Source: HLUCCA09 sp965277275 (GTDB taxonomy: Bacteria > Pseudomonadota > Alphaproteobacteria > Rhodobacterales > Rhodobacteraceae). From it: a stretch of DNA of 64,000 nucleotides. The position numbers and the translations under genes are program-made. The stretch lies in NCBI GenBank assembly GCA_965277275.1, contig CBDICG010000002.1, positions 1-64,000 on the forward strand. The letters run 5' to 3'. The first letter of the stretch is position 1. Every line of letters begins with the position of its first letter. Shown piece after piece: positions 25,379 to 34,507 of this stretch. Below the pieces are notes generated by a model that saw only the letters and a list, made by a program, of their open reading frames with translations, ran no database searches and was not told the origin of the DNA.

Positions 25379-26704
25379 TCAGACGGCGCCCGCCGGAGCG
25401 CGCGCTGTCAGCACCTCTTGGTACAACCGCTCCATCGTGGTGATCCAGCTTTCTTCGGACTGTGCAATTGCCTCGCTGCCGGACGCCGCGCGCAGGCTCA
25501 TCTCTGTGATCGCCGCCGTGTCCATGTCACGCATCCGGGCCAGGGCGCTTGCAAGCGCTGCGGGTGTTGCGTGGTCGTAGGCCAGGCCCAGCCCTGCCCC
25601 GGACAAACCGGCAGAGAGCAGGGACATCTGAGGCAGAACCACCGGCAGACCTGAGAGCGACGCCTCCGCCGCGGCGAGGCCAAAAGGCTCCGGCAAGCGG
25701 GAGGGCATGGCGAGACACCGCGCGTCTTGCAAGTGCGTGCCGATCGCCTCGCGCGGCTGCCAGCCGGTGATCCGGGCAGAGGGCAACGCGGCGCGGATGG
25801 CCGCGGCATCCGGCCCTTCGCCCACGAAAGTGGCCTCGAGCCCCGCTTTGGCGGCCGCGCGCGCCAGATCTGCCGCGCCTTTCTCTGGGTCGAGGCGCCC
25901 GACAAACGCGACGCGACGGTTGTCCTCGACCCGGATGCGGGTGGCACTGAAGGGCGCGGCGGGGTTCAGGACGGTACGAAACCGCGTGCTGTCGAGCCCC
26001 CCGCGGCGCAGGGGTTCGGCCATGGCCGGGTGGATCAGCGCGATGGCCCCCCATGGCGCGCGCAGAAGTGGGCGCCGCAGAAGGCCGTGGCGCAGCACGC
26101 GCCACCCCTTTTGCGCCGCAGAACGCTTGTCGCATTGGGTCGTCACGCAGGACGCTGACAGTGGAACGCGCCTACAGACCGTGCCACGCGGGAAATCCAT
26201 GTAGACGCCGTTGGGACAGGCGAAGAAGAAATCATGCGCGTGGAGCACCGTCCGCGGCGCCACCGGCGACAGGGCGGCAAAGGCCGCGGGCGAAAGGATC
26301 TGCGCCCAGCCGTGCAGGTGATAGACGGTGCCGGGCGTATCCTTCCGGGCGATCCAGCCCGCCAGAAAGCCCTGCGCTGCGCCATTCCACAGCCCCGACC
26401 GCATCGCCTGCATCCGCCCCTTGGTCGCAAGCCGCCCCTGCCCGAGAGACACGACCTCGGCACCCGTTTCGGCAAGCGGGCCGAGCGGATCGGCCGCTTC
26501 GTCCCCGAGCTCGCCGCAAAGCAGGGTAACGGAATGGCCGCGCGCGCGCAGACAGCGCACCGCCCGGCGCACGAGGCTGGTCGCGCCCCCCCGCGCAAAG
26601 GCGGAATCGGACACCATGACGATACGGTCGGGCCTGTCGACGCCCGCTGCCGCGCCGCGCGCGGTGGCGTCGTGCGCCGTGTCTTCGCTCTGCGTCTCGG
26701 TCAT
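25379..26704 (-). CDS. Glycosyltransferase, GT4 family
   Basis: 441-residue cytosolic or membrane-associated glycosyltransferase of the GT-B fold. The N-terminal domain has SDSAFARGGATSLVRRA (a GG-rich acceptor loop) and the C-terminal donor domain has RRVAFVGRLDPEKG and PEPFGLAAAEASLSGLPVV, the GT4 E-x7-E motif. Two Cys-containing segments (FFACPNGVYMDFPRGTVCRR and SASCVTTQCDK) are seen in bacterial GT4 enzymes of polysaccharide clusters. The start at 26704 is ATG. Divergent from the pyruvyl transferase gene, with 94 bp between. Sugar specificity unknown. Confidence 0.85.
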   Translation of the reverse strand: MTETQSEDTAHDATARGAAAGVDRPDRIVMVSDSAFARGGATSLVRRAVRCLRARGHSVTLLCGELGDEAADPLGPLAETGAEVVSLGQGRLATKGRMQAMRSGLWNGAAQGFLAGWIARKDTPGTVYHLHGWAQILSPAAFAALSPVAPRTVLHAHDFFFACPNGVYMDFPRGTVCRRVPLSASCVTTQCDKRSAAQKGWRVLRHGLLRRPLLRAPWGAIALIHPAMAEPLRRGGLDSTRFRTVLNPAAPFSATRIRVEDNRRVAFVGRLDPEKGAADLARAAAKAGLEATFVGEGPDAAAIRAALPSARITGWQPREAIGTHLQDARCLAMPSRLPEPFGLAAAEASLSGLPVVLPQMSLLSAGLSGAGLGLAYDHATPAALASALARMRDMDTAAITEMSLRAASGSEAIAQSEESWITTMERLYQEVLTARAPAGAV

Positions 26705-26798
26705 GCTACGCGGGTGCCCTCGCCTCGCCCCATTGGACGGTGATAGCGCGAGCTAGCAGATCCCGGAGGGGAAAAAACGGCGAAAGGATGGGCATCGC

Positions 26799-28061
26799 GT
26801 GCAAGCGGCTGATTCCAAGTCAACGGGCGCGGGTGGGCGGGCTCCGGCCAGTGCGGCAGGGTCGCCCCGGATCGTACAATTCGGGCTGCGCTACTCGCCG
26901 AACCTCGGCGATGGCGTGATCTCGGAGTGCCTCGCTTACGCCATCGGCGAAGTTGCCCCTGGGGCGGCGTTTGATGCGGTCGACCTTTCGGCCCGCTCCG
27001 GCTTCGGCGCGACCGTTGTCCGCAACCGGCGTCTGGCGCTGCGGGTGCTGACGGTGCTGCCGCGCGGGCTCCGGCAGGCGCTCGTTGCGAAAAAGCTGGG
27101 CAAGGTGCTTGACCGGGCGGAGCCCCTCTGGCGGGACGCAGTTGCCGGGGCGGACCTTGTGCTGATCGGCGGGGGGCAGCTCTTTTCCGACGCGGACCTG
27201 AATTTCCCGCTCAAGGTGGCACGGGCGGCGGATGTCTGTGCGGGCGCCGGCGTGCCGGTCGTTGTCTACGCGGCGGGGGTGGCCGAGAACTGGAGCCCGC
27301 GCGGCGCGGCGCTCTTTGCCCGGATCGCGCAGAGCGAGCTTCTGACCGTCGGGCTGCGCGATGCGCAATCCTGCGCGGCATGGCGCGCCCAGATGCCGGC
27401 CGATGCGCCCGAGCCGGTGCTGATGCGCGACCCTGGCGTGCTGGCCCGGCCCTGCTACGGACCGGTCACGCCGGATGATCGGATCGGTCTGTGTATCTCG
27501 GACCCCGGGATCCTGCGGTACCATGCGGAGGATGATGGCGCCTCGACGCCGTTTCTCGCCCTTGCGCGCGTGCTCATGGCGCAGGGGCATCGCCTGCGCC
27601 TCTTTTGTAACGGGGCGGAAGAGGACGCGCGGGCCCAGGCGGACATCGCCACTTCGCTTGCGCCAGACATCGCTGCGGGGCGCGCCGAGGTAGCGGAGGT
27701 GCCCACGCGCCCGCAGGCGATGGCCCACCTGATCGGCGGCTGCGCGGCGGTGGTGGCGCACCGGCTGCATGCCTGCATCGTCGCCTACAGCTATCGGCGG
27801 CCCGTCGTCGGCCTCGGGTGGGACAGGAAGGTGGAAAGCTTCTTTGATTCCGTGGGCTTGAGAGACGCTTTTGCAGCGCCCGGCACACCAGCCGACACGA
27901 TTGCAGACAAGCTCGCCGCCGCCTTGGCCACCGGGCCCGACGCGGCGCGAGCCGACGCGACTGAAGCCGAGGCGCTGGACGGTGTGCGCCGGGCCCTCGG
28001 GGACGTGCTCCACCCCGGCCGTGCGCCGGATCGCTCCACGCGCGATCGCCCGAGCGGGTAG
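26799..28061 (+). CDS. Polysaccharide pyruvyl transferase family protein
   Basis: 420-residue WcaK/CsaB-like protein that would add pyruvate ketals to a polysaccharide. VQFGLRYSPNLGDGVISECL (residues about 25-45) is the conserved N-terminal motif; LVLIGGGQLFSD and AAVVAHRLHACIVAYSYRRPVVGLGWDRKV are the family's other blocks. The GTG start at 26799 has AAAGGA ten bases upstream, a slightly long spacing. The low-complexity N and C termini are probably disordered. Part of the exopolysaccharide region. Confidence 0.85.
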   Translation: MQAADSKSTGAGGRAPASAAGSPRIVQFGLRYSPNLGDGVISECLAYAIGEVAPGAAFDAVDLSARSGFGATVVRNRRLALRVLTVLPRGLRQALVAKKLGKVLDRAEPLWRDAVAGADLVLIGGGQLFSDADLNFPLKVARAADVCAGAGVPVVVYAAGVAENWSPRGAALFARIAQSELLTVGLRDAQSCAAWRAQMPADAPEPVLMRDPGVLARPCYGPVTPDDRIGLCISDPGILRYHAEDDGASTPFLALARVLMAQGHRLRLFCNGAEEDARAQADIATSLAPDIAAGRAEVAEVPTRPQAMAHLIGGCAAVVAHRLHACIVAYSYRRPVVGLGWDRKVESFFDSVGLRDAFAAPGTPADTIADKLAAALATGPDAARADATEAEALDGVRRALGDVLHPGRAPDRSTRDRPSG

Positions 28062-28062
28062 C

Positions 28063-29781
28063 CTACCGCGTTGTCAGGATGAACCGATACTCGACATAAT
28101 CGCCATCGGCACTGTCGTTGGGGCCGACCGCGATCTCGACAGCGTCGCCCGGCGCCAGCGACACCGGCTCAACCAGGTGCAGCGGTTCGGAGAGCACGGC
28201 ATCGAAGACCACGGCGCCCCCTGCCCGTACGACGACGGTGATTCCGTCTTCGGATTGGTCCCACGGCGCGAGGGTCAGATCCAGCATCAGGTCTTCGGCG
28301 CCCTCGGCGCGGTACCGGTGCAGGACCTCGACCGGGCCGTGACGGCTCCGCGATGGCATCAGGTAGGCTTCGGTGAGGCGTGGGAACGTGCTGTCCGGTT
28401 GCGCGCGGTAGGGCCGCCACGGGACTCCGCTGGCATCCTGTCCGGGCCGCGTGACCAGAGGGCGCTCGGCGTCACCGGTGCGCAGGACGCGCTCGAAGCC
28501 GTCGCCCGGGGCCTGGGCCTCTGCATCCAGCGGGAGGGCGAACTGAAGGTAGCTGTCGGCGCGCCGCATCTGGGGAGCGAGGCGCAGCGCCTCCCCGAGG
28601 CGCACCGGACCGCCATCGGGCGACGAGAAAACGAGCGGCGCCCCGAGCGAGAGGATCCGCGTGTCGGTGGGTTGCCCGGTGGCATCGCGGACACGCACGC
28701 CGGGGGCGATCTCGAACCCGCGCGGCGCCCCGGAGACCAACAGATGCGTCGGCGCCCCGGCTGGCCCGAACGCACAGATCTGGGTGAAGGGATCGGGCGA
28801 TGCATCGTGAACGGGCCGCCCCGAAAGCTCGGCGCGGACCATGTAGAAGGCCTCGCCAGCTTCGGTGCGCAACCCGCGCTCGGTGTAGAGCGGCGCAAAC
28901 CCGTCGCCGCGGGGGTGCAACGGATACCACGTGACCTTCGCCACGTCGGCGAGCGCATAGGCACAATAGCTCTGCACGAGATGGTCGGCGGCGGCGCTGT
29001 CGGGGCCGTCATGGCCGAATTCCGTGATCTCGATCCCGATCCCGGCGGCGCCGGGCAAGCGGCGCAGGTAGGCGATCTCGCGGGTCATGAGCGGGACGGG
29101 GGTCGTGTAGGGATGGAGCGCAAGGGCATCCATGACCGAGGCGCCGCCCTGCGCAAAGACATCGCCAAGATACCGCCCGGAGATCGAATGCGCCGAGCCA
29201 CCAAGGACGCGCACTTCGGGGCGAACGGACTTCACTGCGCTGTGGATGGCACGCAGGATCGCGAGGTGGTAGCGGGCGCGCTCTCCGATCCCCGCCGCGT
29301 GCACCGGGCCGGAGACGAAGTTGCCCGCGTTCACCTCATTGCCGACCTCCACGGTGTGGATCGCCGGGAAGCGCTGCACGGCCGCGGCCACATAGGCGGC
29401 CATCGCGGCGACGGCTTCGGGGCTGTGGGGGGTGTGGCCGTCGTCATACTCCGGGTGGCCCGCATTCACCGTCAGCGTCATCCCGGCTCCGGCGCGGGCG
29501 ATCGCATCGGGGTAGCTGGTGGTCGGCTGATCGAAGACATACGCGCCGTTCTGTTCGACCCGGCTCCAATAGATCCCGTCCCGCAGGTCGGTCACGCCAT
29601 CGTCGATAAGGGTGCGCGTGAGGCGGGGCTGCCATCCCTGCCCTGAGTTGTGGGCCGCCTGCAGGCTCGGGGCTGTCAGTGCGCGCTCGGACGCGCCGCC
29701 ACTGGCGTGGGCCAGCGACGCCAACGCCAGTGCGAGCATGGGCAGGACCCATGGCAGGGATCTGAAGGGTCGCGGCATCAT
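28063..29781 (-). CDS. Secreted clan GH-A glycoside hydrolase-like protein
   Basis: 572-residue exported protein; the signal peptide runs to about residue 27 (SLAHA before SGG). The N-terminal (beta/alpha)8 domain carries the clan GH-A acid/base motif VEVGNEVN and a nucleophile motif IEITEFGH about 130 residues later, resembling GH39/GH5-type enzymes. The C-terminal part (about 350-570) is beta-rich and may be an ancillary or carbohydrate-binding domain. Located beside the Wzc-like gene, it may trim or release the exopolysaccharide made by this cluster. Substrate not deducible. Confidence 0.75.
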   Translation of the reverse strand: MMPRPFRSLPWVLPMLALALASLAHASGGASERALTAPSLQAAHNSGQGWQPRLTRTLIDDGVTDLRDGIYWSRVEQNGAYVFDQPTTSYPDAIARAGAGMTLTVNAGHPEYDDGHTPHSPEAVAAMAAYVAAAVQRFPAIHTVEVGNEVNAGNFVSGPVHAAGIGERARYHLAILRAIHSAVKSVRPEVRVLGGSAHSISGRYLGDVFAQGGASVMDALALHPYTTPVPLMTREIAYLRRLPGAAGIGIEITEFGHDGPDSAAADHLVQSYCAYALADVAKVTWYPLHPRGDGFAPLYTERGLRTEAGEAFYMVRAELSGRPVHDASPDPFTQICAFGPAGAPTHLLVSGAPRGFEIAPGVRVRDATGQPTDTRILSLGAPLVFSSPDGGPVRLGEALRLAPQMRRADSYLQFALPLDAEAQAPGDGFERVLRTGDAERPLVTRPGQDASGVPWRPYRAQPDSTFPRLTEAYLMPSRSRHGPVEVLHRYRAEGAEDLMLDLTLAPWDQSEDGITVVVRAGGAVVFDAVLSEPLHLVEPVSLAPGDAVEIAVGPNDSADGDYVEYRFILTTR

Positions 29782-30252
29782 GGGCGGGGGTAGAGCACGC
29801 AATTGTGGTGAGCGTTTGGCCGTGCAGGTGTCGTGGTGTGTGAAGATATTGTGGCGTCAGTGGGCGCCTCGGCCCTGCCAGCCGCGCCGACCGGCCAGTT
29901 CGAATCGCGGCCCCAATGGCGACGCAATTCACCTTGTTTTCCACGGTGATGGCCGACAATGGCGCGTGGGCCGGACCATTGTTTCGCGCAGGCTCCGACA
30001 TTGCGATGAAAATGCGTCGCGTTGTGACACTGCCCCAGCACCCGGCGGATATGGAAAGCGGGGGAGCGATGGGCCGGACCGCGTGTCTGGCCATGTAGGA
30101 ACGAGTACCAAGCGTATGGGCTTTTGCTGCGCCGGATATCCGGGCGACACCTCCCTTGATGGACCCAGTTTCCGGGGCACCCGGCGTCTTGCGAAGGGCG
30201 TTGTGCCGCCGGGGGCAAACGCGGTGTCAGAATGCGAAGGGGTCATGGCGCA
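29782..30252. other. Divergent intergenic region, GH / wzc-like
   Basis: About 470 bp between divergent exopolysaccharide genes, expected to hold both promoters. ATTGTGG occurs as a direct repeat near 29801 and 29848. A tRNA-like T-loop (GTTCGAATC, near 29897) is not part of a cloverleaf. No ORF is convincing. Confidence 0.5.
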
Positions 30253-32448
30253 ATGAACAGCAGTATCACGCCCGTCGATCTCGCCCGGTTCCGGCGGCCG
30301 GTGCCTGCGCGCCGTATAGGCGCGAGCGCCAGCCGGAGCGATGCCGACACGGTCGACCTGCGCGCGCTCTTTCTGGCGGTATGGCGCGGGCGCTGGCGCA
30401 TTCTGGCCTGCATGATCGGGCTGGGTGCCCTGCTCTACGTCGCGGTCAGCCAGGTGGAGCCGACCTATGAGGCGACCGCGAAGGTCATGCTCGACCCGCG
30501 GACCGCGCAGATCATGGCCGGACAGGAACTGGTGCGCGACCTCGACCTCTCGCAGGAAGTGGTGAACGGCGAGGCCGCCGTGCTGCGCTCGAACGTTCTG
30601 GTGGAGCGCGTGATCGCGACCATCGGACCGGCACGGGTGGATCACGAGGGCACGTTCGGGATCACGCCGGAGCGCGAGGCGCAGGTGCTGGAGGCCATCG
30701 CACTGCCCGAGACGCGCTCAGCCGAGATGGACAAGACGATCCAGGGCCTCGTCTGGCTGATCCGGCGCGATCTGAGCGTCTTCCGGGAGGGCGAGAGCTA
30801 CGTCATCGCGATCCGGACGGCGCATCACGATCCGATCCTCGCAGCGCAGATCGCCAACACCATCGCGACATCGTATATCGGTGCCCAGGTCGACGCACGC
30901 CGCGACACGACCACGGGCGCCACCCAATGGCTCGAAGACCGCGCCAACGAGCTGCGCGCGCAGCTTGATCTGGCGGAAGCGCGCGTGGCCGAGTCGCGCG
31001 CCGCGGGGCTCGACGCGGAAGGTGGCAGCGCCGAAACCGTCCGCCAGCAGATCGCAGATCTGAACGGTCAGCTCGTGGCCGCACGCTCCGATCGGGTGGC
31101 GGCGGAAGCGCTGATCGAACGGCTTGAGACCGTTCTGGCCGGCGGCGGCTTTACCCAGGTCGCGGAGATCGTCTCGTCACCGCTGATCGAACAGATCAAC
31201 CTCGAGCGCATCGCCCTCGATCGCCAGGATGCGCAATGGGCGCAGCGCTACGATGCGGACCACCCGGAGCGCCAGCGCATCGCGCGGGCCCGCACCGGGC
31301 TCGACGGCGAACTGGCGCAGGAGGTCGAACGCATCATCGCCCAGCGCCGCAACGAGACCCAGATCGCACAACTGCGCGAGGACAGCCTGCGCGAAGGGAT
31401 CTCCGATCTGGAGGAGCGCGTCGTGTCGATCTCCAGCAGCGAGGGCGGGCTGCGGCAGCTCGAACGCGAGGCCCAGGCCAAGCGCGAGACCTACGAGACA
31501 TTGCTCGCCCGGTTGGCACAGGCGCGCACGCAAGAGCAGCTGACACAACCCGACGCCAAGTTGATCGAGCGCGCATCTGTCCCCGGCGCCCCGTCTGCCC
31601 CCCGCCCCAAGCTGATGGCGGCCCTCGGAATGATGCTTGGGCTGGCCGCGGGGCTGGGGCTGATCCTCGTGCGCGAGCTGTCGTCCAACACGTTCCGCCG
31701 GGCGGCGGATCTGGAGGCGGAGACCGGCCTGCCGGTGCTGGCGGTGACGCCGGTGCAAGGCTGGACAGGGCTCATGCAATCGACCGCCGCGCTGCGGGAC
31801 ACGCCCTATTCGCTCTACGGCGAACGGATGCGCCACCTGCGCACATCTATCCTGATGCGCGACGGGCACGAGCAGTCGCGCGCGGTGATGATGCTGTCGG
31901 CAGCCCCGGGAGAGGGCAAGACCACGACGACGCTGGCGCTCGCGCAAATGTCTGTTCTGGCGGGAAAGTCTGTTATCGTGGTGGACGCCGACCTACGCCG
32001 GTCGACGGTTCAGGCGGCCTTTGGCTGGGATATGCAGGAAGACTTTGCCGATTTCATCCGGGGAGATTGCTCGCTGGACAAGGCGATCTACACCGACCCC
32101 GATTTCGGCTTCGATTTCCTCGCGGCGCGTGGCTCGCAACCGGATGTCGCGGACAAGCTGTCGGGCGGGTGGCTCGGCTCTGTGATCACGGAGCTCAAGC
32201 GGGTCTATGATGTCGTCTTGATCGACGCACCGGCGATGCTCGCGGTGTCGGACGCGCTGATCGTGGCGCAGGTCGTCGACACGCGGATCTTCGCGGTGAA
32301 GTGGGACGCGACCCCGCGCCGCTCCGTGCTGGAGGGGATCGCGGCACTCGAAGACGTGGGCCTCGATGTGGACGGCCTCGTTCTGACGATGGTCGATCCG
32401 GACAAGAGCCCGGATGCGAAGGCCACCGGCTACACCTACGACGGCTGA
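30253..32448 (+). CDS. Wzc-like polysaccharide co-polymerase / BY-kinase domain protein
   Basis: 731-residue inner-membrane protein controlling exopolysaccharide chain length and export. A Wzz domain spans about 45-480, with TM1 at ILACMIGLGALLYVAV and TM2 at LMAALGMMLGLAAGLGLILV and long coiled coils between (about 230-430). A cytoplasmic ATPase domain follows, with Walker A SAAPGEGKTTTT, Walker A' VVDADLRRS and Walker B VVLIDAPAM. The usual C-terminal tyrosine cluster is nearly absent, leaving only GYTYDG, so autophosphorylation control may be reduced. A glycosyltransferase gene follows at 8 bp. Confidence 0.9.
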   Translation: MNSSITPVDLARFRRPVPARRIGASASRSDADTVDLRALFLAVWRGRWRILACMIGLGALLYVAVSQVEPTYEATAKVMLDPRTAQIMAGQELVRDLDLSQEVVNGEAAVLRSNVLVERVIATIGPARVDHEGTFGITPEREAQVLEAIALPETRSAEMDKTIQGLVWLIRRDLSVFREGESYVIAIRTAHHDPILAAQIANTIATSYIGAQVDARRDTTTGATQWLEDRANELRAQLDLAEARVAESRAAGLDAEGGSAETVRQQIADLNGQLVAARSDRVAAEALIERLETVLAGGGFTQVAEIVSSPLIEQINLERIALDRQDAQWAQRYDADHPERQRIARARTGLDGELAQEVERIIAQRRNETQIAQLREDSLREGISDLEERVVSISSSEGGLRQLEREAQAKRETYETLLARLAQARTQEQLTQPDAKLIERASVPGAPSAPRPKLMAALGMMLGLAAGLGLILVRELSSNTFRRAADLEAETGLPVLAVTPVQGWTGLMQSTAALRDTPYSLYGERMRHLRTSILMRDGHEQSRAVMMLSAAPGEGKTTTTLALAQMSVLAGKSVIVVDADLRRSTVQAAFGWDMQEDFADFIRGDCSLDKAIYTDPDFGFDFLAARGSQPDVADKLSGGWLGSVITELKRVYDVVLIDAPAMLAVSDALIVAQVVDTRIFAVKWDATPRRSVLEGIAALEDVGLDVDGLVLTMVDPDKSPDAKATGYTYDG

Positions 32449-32456
32449 GGATTGCG

Positions 32457-33671
32457 ATGCCTGATGACAGTCTCTTCCTGAGCCGCGCTTTTTCTGCGCG
32501 CCCCGACACGCCCCGCCGTGCGGAGCCACAGGGCGTGTTGATGCGGCGCGGGGCGGCCCGGCGGGGCGCGCGGAAGGTTGCGCTGATCCACTACTGGCTG
32601 GTCGGGATGCGTGGCGGCGAGAAGGTGCTGGAAGCCCTCTGCCGGATGTTCCCGGAGGCCGACATCTTTACCCATGTCTGCATCCCTGGCGCCCTGTCGG
32701 ACACCTTGCGCGCCCACCGGATCGAAGAAACCTTCGTGGCCCGCCTGCCCTTTGCGCGGCGCCGCTATCAATCCTACCTGCCGTTCATGCCGCGTGCGCT
32801 CGAGCAAATCGACCTCAGCGGATACGACCTAGTGATTTCATCGGAGGCCGGGCCAGCCAAGGGGGTGATCCCGCCCCCGGATGCCGCGCATCTGTGCTAC
32901 TGCCACTCGCCGATGCGCTACATCTGGGATCAGTACCACACCTACCGGGACGGGGCGGGGCGGGTCGCGCGGATGCTCATGCCGCATATGGCGCACAAGT
33001 TGCGGCAGTGGGATGTGACGAGCGCCGCCCGGGTCGATCACTTCGCGGCCAACTCTACCCATGTCGCCGCGCGGATCGACAAGTACTGGCGGCGCGGCGC
33101 CGACGTGGTGCATCCGCCCGTCGCGGTGGAAGCATTTGCGCCATGCGATACCGTTGACGACTTCTATCTCTGGGCCGGGGAGCTTGCGCCCTACAAGCGG
33201 CCCGATCTGGCCATCGAGGCGTTCACGCGCACGGGGCGCAAGCTTGTCGTGATCGGCGGCCCCGACAAGATACGCGCCCGGCTCTCTGCCCGGGCGGGGC
33301 CGAACGTGACCTTTCTCGGCAAGGCGGACCAGGAGACATTGCGCCGCCACCTTTCGCGCTGCCGCGCGCTGATCTTTCCGGGCGAAGAAGATTTCGGGAT
33401 CGTGCCTGTCGAGGCCATGGCCGCTGGCCGACCCGTCATTGCCTACGGGCGGGGCGGTGCCTGCGACACGGTGCTCGACGGCGAGACCGGAGCGCTTTTC
33501 CAGGACCAGAGCGTGGAGGGTCTGATCGCCGCTGTGGAGCGCTTCGAGGCCGAGGGGCTGGACCGCTGCGACCCGGCGCGGCTTGTCAGCCACGCGGCGC
33601 GTTTCAGCGAGGCGGCCTTTCGGGCGGGGATCGCCGCGTCTGTCGGCAAGCTCGGCGTGGCGGTCGACTAG
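32457..33671 (+). CDS. Glycosyltransferase, GT4 family
   Basis: 404-residue GT-B glycosyltransferase. The acceptor domain begins RKVALIHYWLVGMRGGEKVLEAL (about 40-62) and contains CYCHSPMRYIWDQYH. The donor domain has YLWAGELAPYKRPDLAIEAF and FPGEEDFGIVPVEAMAAGRPVIAYGRGG. The RGGEKVLEAL/CHSPMRYIWD combination is typical of mannosyltransferase-like enzymes in exopolysaccharide operons. Co-transcribed with the wzc-like gene. Its stop shares a palindromic CTAG (33668-33671) with the stop of the convergent oxygenase gene. Confidence 0.87.
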   Translation: MPDDSLFLSRAFSARPDTPRRAEPQGVLMRRGAARRGARKVALIHYWLVGMRGGEKVLEALCRMFPEADIFTHVCIPGALSDTLRAHRIEETFVARLPFARRRYQSYLPFMPRALEQIDLSGYDLVISSEAGPAKGVIPPPDAAHLCYCHSPMRYIWDQYHTYRDGAGRVARMLMPHMAHKLRQWDVTSAARVDHFAANSTHVAARIDKYWRRGADVVHPPVAVEAFAPCDTVDDFYLWAGELAPYKRPDLAIEAFTRTGRKLVVIGGPDKIRARLSARAGPNVTFLGKADQETLRRHLSRCRALIFPGEEDFGIVPVEAMAAGRPVIAYGRGGACDTVLDGETGALFQDQSVEGLIAAVERFEAEGLDRCDPARLVSHAARFSEAAFRAGIAASVGKLGVAVD

Positions 33672-34507
33672 GCGCGCAGCTTGTCCGGCGCCGCGACGGG
33701 CGCGAACCAATCCTCAAGCTCCTCGAACTGCGGACGGAAATAGGCCACGGCCCGCCCCTCGGGCCGGGGCGGCGCGCGCCACGGCGCGATCCCGTGCAGC
33801 ATGTGGCGGTGAAGCAGTATGGCCTCGCCAAAGGCAAGCGGCATCTCCGTCCGGCGATGGGTGGCGAAGACGTCGCTGCGGGCGCGTTTGTAGGGCTCGG
33901 TGAGATCGAGAGAGGCCGTGTTGCAACTGCCCGCCGCGCCGCGCGCGGAGGCAAAGGCACTGCCCATGGCACGGTGACTGCCCGGCCAGACCACGAGCGG
34001 GGACGCCTCTGGGAGGGCCTCCACAAGGGCGATGCCCAGAATGAAGGTGTGGGGTTCCCGCAGATACCGGCGTGGAGGCTGGCCCTCCGGCAGCAGGCCA
34101 TCGACATGGGCCGCATCGCGCGTCATGCGAAATCGCGCGGCGCCGGCGCTTTCGCCCTCCTTGGCACGTGGATATCCCGGATAGGTGACGGAAACCTGCG
34201 CCGCATGCCACTGCGCCGGCCAGAGCCCCATTGCATCGATCAGCCCGAAGGCTGGGCCCGCGAGAGGCACGCCCGCCACGGATCCGTCTGGCGCATTGGG
34301 CAGAAGATCAACGCCCGCGAACCACGTGCCCTCGCAGCGCAACCACGCGGCTTGCCATTCGGGATCGGCGATGCGTGGCTGGGCGGCAGCCCAGGCCGAA
34401 CTGGCCCAGGCGCAGGACGCCGACGTCGCCGGGAGCCGGACAACGCCCTCCCGCGCGAAGATCGCCGCCAGGTCAGGCAGCATCGGGGCGGGACAGCGCC
34501 ATTTCAT
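33668..34507 (-). CDS. Fe(II)/2-oxoglutarate oxygenase, phytanoyl-CoA dioxygenase-like
   Basis: 279-residue cytosolic protein with the facial triad of non-haem iron dioxygenases: AAHVDGL (HxD) near residue 135 and a distal His in HRHMLHGIAPW near 236, followed by an Arg in GRAVAYFRPQF for 2-oxoglutarate. VVWPGSHRAMGSAF is the conserved PhyH segment. The substrate is unknown. The gene overlaps the 3' end of dusA by 35 bp and shares the CTAG stop with the convergent glycosyltransferase gene. The ATG at 34507 is taken as start; an upstream in-frame start would add five residues. Confidence 0.75.
   Translation of the reverse strand: MKWRCPAPMLPDLAAIFAREGVVRLPATSASCAWASSAWAAAQPRIADPEWQAAWLRCEGTWFAGVDLLPNAPDGSVAGVPLAGPAFGLIDAMGLWPAQWHAAQVSVTYPGYPRAKEGESAGAARFRMTRDAAHVDGLLPEGQPPRRYLREPHTFILGIALVEALPEASPLVVWPGSHRAMGSAFASARGAAGSCNTASLDLTEPYKRARSDVFATHRRTEMPLAFGEAILLHRHMLHGIAPWRAPPRPEGRAVAYFRPQFEELEDWFAPVAAPDKLRA

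Noticed and set aside
27871..29646. 591-codon plus-strand open frame opposite the GH-A gene
   Set aside because: The minus-strand product has a signal peptide and both catalytic glutamate motifs; the plus frame overlaps the pyruvyl transferase end and lacks any motif.
29820..29910. Possible tRNA because of a GTTCGAATC T-loop-like sequence
   Set aside because: No acceptor, D or anticodon stems can be formed at proper distances around it.
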